A stretch of 64,000 bases of DNA from Isoetes taiwanensis (lineage: Eukaryota > Streptophyta > Lycopodiopsida > Isoetales > Isoetaceae): contig JAJEKV010000038.1 in assembly GCA_021234155.1 (NCBI GenBank), positions 11,489,190 through 11,553,189 of the forward strand. Direction: 5' to 3'. The translations under genes and the position numbers were made by a program. Shown here one piece after another: positions 59,471 to 64,000 of this stretch. The notes beneath the pieces are model-generated. The model worked only from the letters and a program-made list of their open reading frames with translations. It made no database searches and had not been told where the DNA came from. Each line of letters opens with the position of its first letter. Position 1 is the first letter of the stretch.

Positions 59471-59772
59471 TATTTCCTTATTATCTTATTCTTATTTTTA
59501 TTCTAGTATTTGAAAGAACACATATATTCTTCTAGTTCTCCTATTCATATCTCTTATTCTTGTTTCTTTTCTAGGTATTCTTTGTTTAGGGGTGCAAAAT
59601 CGGTACTGGGTAGCAGAAATCACCGTCCGGACGCCGCTTACAAGTGCTTAAAATCGGTGTGTTTTAAACACGACGTGCGTGATTGAAGTATTGACATGTA
59701 GGGTGCGCGCCCGTCAAATGACAGGCTGAGAGAATCATGAACATGTTTGGTGCCGGAAACATGAATGCCTGT

Positions 59773-59800
59773 AGCCCGCCATATTCCTGGATGGCGGGCT
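59773..59800. repeat. Perfect 10-bp hairpin
   Basis: AGCCCGCCAT, an 8-bp loop (ATTCCTGG) and ATGGCGGGCT. No T tract follows. Confidence 0.7.
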
Positions 59801-60029
59801 AACCCATCTTGAATTCAAGCAAAATGGAGGGACTAATTGTTTCCAAGAATTGCCTGAACCGAAATTCAACAATTTGCCCTCAACAATTCAAAGAATACAC
59901 AAAACCGGGATAGATGAAACCCAATTCCTCTCCCGCTTCAATTTACTGAGCCATTGATGCAGCAAAGGAAGAGAGATCGAGAGGCGAGATTATATGCAAA
60001 GAAGGTAGCAATGAAGAAGAATTCCCCTT

Positions 60030-62619
60030 CTAAAGATTAAGCCTTCAAAGGCGAATAAGAAATTGAGACCGAGTGACCCAATAAGAATAAGAGAAATTTC
60101 AGGAGAAATTTATGAAGTATTCAACCAAATCAAGACAAATGTTGATGACAATGACAAAGGCCGATCCTTGATGCAGTCTTCTTTGGAGGGCAAGGGATTT
60201 ACCAATTGCTTCTATAAAAGAAATCTAAGCGGGTTACTATGGCCGAGCAAATGGTGAAGAATTTGAAGGAAACAATGCAAGAACATAAGTTTGAGAGGAA
60301 TTATGACATGCTTCGCGGCAAGGAAGTCCACCACGATAATGGCGGCCAGGTACAAATGGTGTCAAGCCATTGAATCAAGCGTAGTGGCCAGATTGCTCGG
60401 CATCCCCCAAAAACAATTTCAAATGCTTTTCAAAGAAGGGTGCAAGCTAACAAAGGGAAGGACCTTGGTCAATGTTCAGAGGAGGAAGCGGATGGATAGC
60501 ATGTTAGATCACAATAGAGAAGTCATTATCAAGTTACGACGTAAAAAATACAAGAGTTTCTCCATACAAGAAAGACGTGAGGAAGTATGTATCGTGAGAC
60601 GAGAATAAAGATGGAACATCCAATTCACCTTCTTGAAGTCAGCCAAGTAAGTATTCATCCTATATTGTAGGGTTCATTATATGTAGCATTTATTTGGCAT
60701 TCACACGATTTCCCCGCAGAGTTGCAATTCTACCCTCGTGGTTTAGAGGAGAATCCTCATATCAAAATTGCATTCTGCGACTTTTGAGAGGTTGAAACCT
60801 AGTTTTGTAAGGAGGATGCGGAGAGGCATACATCTTTGTTGCATTTACCACTTGAAATTTGAATACATCATGCAAGGATTGAACAGCCGAGAAAATCGGG
60901 TGGAGTTCATGACAATTGCAACCGCCATCGTGAGATTTGTGGCCCGCCCGAATGTGCAGCCAAGGAGCATACAATCAAGTGTACCGTGATTTATGGAGAC
61001 AAGTGGTCCGGCGGCAAAGGTGATGATGAGGAGTGGTTTGATCATAACCGCTTGATGTTGGCGTGTAAAAAAATGTGGGTTGGATAGAATTAGAAAATGT
61101 CCACGAAAATGGATGGCACGGGTTCAAGACTAGTTAATTGGAAGACATTTGAAAAGCAACCCCGGGACCACTGCCGTAGAATTGTGGATCCAAGAAAGGC
61201 TTTGAGGTACAAACCTTGTCTTGAGATTAGTACGTATGACGTAAGTCCCAAAGAATTTCAAGAGGAAGTGAAGAAGGTAATATCGATTTTGTTCCACACA
61301 ATTACATAGCACATTGGCAGGCCAATCAGTTTAAAATTAGTGTGTCATCATTTCCGGAAGATACAATTGTATCTCATTTATTGACTTTGCGAAAATTACA
61401 AAAGATCAAGATCCGAGAATGAGCCCCGCGTCAATGCATCGGCATACGCACCAAGTTTCTATACTTGTTCACATAACATATAGGCATGACAAAAGTGCCG
61501 ATATTCCTGTTCGCGTGCATTTAAGAAGACCGGCCCAAAGAAGAGAAAAAAGAACGTTAGAGCGGTCGGGAATAGACTCAACAACGGTAGGAAGATCATA
61601 AAAGAGACTCACTTTTACATTTCGATGATAAAGTGCATGACTCATTATTTGTGGAACACTCGCCTACAAAAGCATGTTGCATGGCTTAAGGAACAGAAAA
61701 TAGAGTATGAGAAGCATTGGTTTTGGAGTGATGGTCGCTCATCACAATTCAAGTCGAAAACCTTTTTTTTTTTTCTTAGGCGTGTACTTCACAATCAATG
61801 ACAAGGAAATAGTGTGGAACTACTTTGCCACCGCTCATGGTAAAGGTGAACATGATGGTGCGGTCTTTGTTATCAAAAGGTCGCTAAGTAAGGAACAACT
61901 CAAACCCAATGGTGTGCAACCGAGGCATGCTAAAGATATTGTAAAATTTCTCGTGTACATATTTCAGCAATCTACCGGTCGATGAAACGAGATGAGATCA
62001 AAAGATATTTTTGGGAAATTGAACCCTGCTTTTGTGGCAAACATGGAAGAATATGAAATTGAAACACTCAAAGGCACAAAGAAGATTCACCGTATCGCAC
62101 TGCCCGCCAGGAGGACTAGACCAAACGAGGCTTGCTCATAGATGCCCGGCCATGTTTCACGCTTTCGCTTTGCATGGATCATAATTGGGACTCTGCATCA
62201 ATACGTAGATTTGGAAAGTGGGAGGTAACTCCCACTTAAAACCAGGAGTTGAGAAGAAAAAGGAGACTCTTGAACAAGCCAATGAATGGATCAGTAATTT
62301 GGTAGAGGTAGGTGACAATTTTGCGGGAATCTTTGAGGTAGACAATTCAGAGGGTGTGGACTTCTACATCCTCAAGTGCATAGAACCCAAATGCACACAT
62401 GAAGATTCATACAAAGATGGATGGGGGCAAAAATTTGGAGTGCATGAGGTTATCTTAAGTGGATTGTATTATCAATTCTTGGGTAATTTCAAGTATATGT
62501 TGCTCACTAAACAACCCGAAGCCTCAGGTGCCAATGACCATGTGGTAAGATATCCTAAAATTGATATGGAAAAAATAGAAGGCACGACATATGTACAGAA
62601 TTTCACGGGAGACCCATGA
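60030..62619 (+). pseudogene. Transposase-like gene with WSDG...SQFKS...HGKG motif, frameshifted
   Basis: Plus strand, recoverable in pieces. N-terminal segments: LRPSDPIRIREISGEIYEVF (from 60,063), KNLKETMQEHKFERNYDMLR (frame change near 60,250) and YKWCQAIESSVVARLLGIPQ (60,345-60,605). A middle region reads ATFERLKPSFVRRMRRGIHL followed by CCIYHLKFEY (near 60,770-60,870). The core reads HWFWSDGRSSQFKS (61,712-61,757), WNYFATAHGKGEHDGAVFVI (61,815-61,880) and RHAKDIVKFL. The C-terminal domain is intact (62,218-62,619: VEVGDNFAGIFEV, VDFYILKCIEPK, DGWGQKFGVHEVILSGLYYQ). The block order matches a widespread, mostly unnamed family of repetitive genes in plants and invertebrates that I recall as transposase-like. 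Several frameshifts as read; some may be sequencing errors. Confidence 0.6.
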
Positions 62620-63150
62620 AAAATTATGGCGGTCTCCCAATAACAATGTAATTCTTTGACACTTAACCAAATTGATGGCATTCTTTTCAAGTGATTTCTT
62701 TGTTCCAAAGCACCTAAGCACGTAAGCACACATTGTATATATATTAATAATAGTGAGGATGCACAAGGGTGGTGTGCATGGACACGTACTTTGAAATGAA
62801 GATTGAATTGTTGTTTAAGAATGTACATTTGTGACATTGGAATAACATTCAATTATTTATTTTGATACCATCACTATCCCAACATTCTTGGCAAAATTAT
62901 ATTGTAAAGGCATTTCCTCGATGTGACATGTGTCAATTCCAATGGTCGTACGCATTAATTATTTAAGCCCCGGTTCACGAATTAATTGTTCTCAAGGCGC
63001 GTGAGGTTTTTCAGATATCTTGTGGCGCCTAAGCATAGGATTTAAGCACTAGGCCCCTAATCATAGGGATTTCAGCTCTTCTTCGCCCTCGCCACCGCCT
63101 TAAGCCGGCAGAATCCGTTTCCAATTCGCCTCACGCTCCGTTTATTTGCA
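62620..63150. other. Downstream and intergenic region
   Basis: AT-rich DNA follows the transposase-like gene, then a GC-richer stretch (63,000-63,150) with CCTCACGCTCCG just before the next candidate start, which could be a leader. No other feature seen. Confidence 0.35.
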
Positions 63151-63395
63151 ATGGCCTTTGCATGCAGCGGAAACCAAGCACCAGAGTATGTGCTTAAACA
63201 AGTGCCAGAAGATGCGGATGTCGCTCCGCAATACAAGGGGGCCTACTTCTTCGAAATGGTTCGGCCCGTTCAAGAACGCATACACCAAGATCGAGAGGAA
63301 GAAGAAGGTATTATCTTGTTTTGCATTTTTTTTGTTTTGTTTTTTCTTTTTCTAACATTCTTGTTTACGTAAGGGAGCAGAAGTGGGGCGAAGTG

Positions 63396-63426
<31 letters not shown>

Positions 63427-63800
63427 TGGAAGAAGAAGAGGAATCAAGAAGAAGAAGAAGACACTCGGGAGGGAAGACAATTCTGAGGGGAGGAAGAGGA
63501 AGATGGAGAGGAAGAGGAAGAGGCGGATGAAGAAGAAGAAAAAAGCTTTTGAGGGCTCAAGTTATGAAGAGCCCACTAAGAGGCAGGGAGGCGGGAATTG
63601 GAGGAGAATGTGTGGAGGAGCCGAGAAAGCCCTTTGAAGACACCCCCTCAGACACCCCTTGAAGACACCCCCTGTTCAAAGACACCCCCCTCTCAAAGAC
63701 ACCCCCTCAAGACCACCCCCGATCAAAGACACCCCTCGAATCCGAAGACACCGGCCCGAAGGCCTTTTTTTTGTAGAAAAATTTTGTTAATATACAAAAA
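63151..63800 (+). CDS. Candidate two-exon gene start, acidic/Arg-rich, unrecognised
   Basis: An ATG at 63,151 opens MAFACSGNQAPEYVLKQVPE followed by DADVAPQYKGAYFFEMVRPV and QERIHQDREEEE, then a plausible donor (GAAG|GTATTATC, 63,308). Acceptor-like GTAAG at about 63,373 leads into a long GAAGAAG stretch that encodes poly-Glu, or poly-Arg/Lys in the next frame, to about 63,545. The later DNA encodes KTPP-type repeats. The first exon looks real, with even codon use and folded-protein composition. I do not recognise it. It could be the N-terminal part of another transposon gene, since it directly follows one. Confidence 0.35.
63395..63545. repeat. GAA/GAG trinucleotide-rich tract
   Basis: Imperfect GAAGAAG and GGAAGA runs encode either poly-Glu or poly-Arg/Lys depending on frame. 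Confidence 0.85.
63638..63755. repeat. AAAGACACCCC minisatellite
   Basis: About seven degenerate units of 15-21 bp with the core AAGACACCCC(CT)C in tandem, on the plus strand. Confidence 0.85.
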
Positions 63801-64000
63801 TTTTGTCTCTCTAATTTTCTCTATCTTGTCTCATCTACTTCTTTTTTAAGATCACATTTTGTTTTTTCTATTGAGTAAAGAATGAATTCATTTGATGTTC
63901 TTACTTCTATTATCCATGCGGTGGCAAAACATTGAATTCTTGTGCGCATCCATATTACGCTTGAATGTAACGATTAGTTCGCTCAAACACGAAGCACTTT

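Overview
The window looks like nuclear DNA of a land plant: AT-rich, very rich in decayed retroelements and tandem repeats, and sparse in genes. The clearest host gene is a six-exon plant laccase whose exon lengths match the classical plant layout. LINE (L1-type) and Ty1/copia remnants are also plant-like. Two large domesticated-or-transposase-like families (a DUF7869-type gene and a WSDG...SQFKS...HGKG type) suggest a seed-free plant such as a fern or lycophyte, or possibly a gymnosperm. That placement is inference from gene families and repeat content, not proof.

Layout. 1-5,043: simple and higher-order tandem repeats, then a 1.47-kb inverted (foldback) repeat, then gene-less DNA. 5,044-20,609: a 7.8-kb unit present twice in direct tandem. 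Each unit carries two unrecognised gene-like segments, several local repeats and the 3' part of a laccase gene. Only the second unit continues into the laccase 5' exons (complete gene 19,353-21,738, minus strand); the first unit holds a 5'-truncated laccase copy. 21,740-25,290: laccase promoter region, hairpins and a 1.7-kb polypurine tandem array. 25,290-33,000: two minus-strand LINEs with poly(A) tails. 33,000-38,800: mostly gene-less, with a pair of adjacent hairpins near 38.4 kb. 38,800-42,655: a second, internally deleted LINE copy with duplicated flank plus a third partial copy, the block bounded by identical 37-bp direct repeats. 42,800-51,200: gene fragments (LRR, NPF transporter), two copia gag remnants and a 606-bp element with about 210-bp terminal inverted repeats. 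52,150-52,415: the C-terminal part of a mitochondrial ribosomal protein L11 gene. 52,505-55,102: a degenerate array of roughly 340-bp units, each marked by a palindromic GACCATTANTGGTC-like core. 55,263-58,526: a minus-strand DUF7869 gene interrupted by a 321-bp inverted-repeat element. 60,000-62,619: a plus-strand transposase-like gene broken by frameshifts. 63,100-64,000: the start of an unrecognised acidic/arginine-rich reading frame.

Two cautions apply throughout. Where a sequence is present twice, the copies differ again and again at CTG/CAG trinucleotides (read as CG, CCG, TCG or ACG in one copy), often with one-base indels. This looks like systematic long-read base-calling error, perhaps at CHG-methylated cytosines, so many apparent frameshifts may not be real. 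The tandem 7.8-kb duplication may itself be an assembly artefact. Most genes here do not form a pathway; the laccase (cell-wall phenolic oxidation) and the transposon genes are independent.
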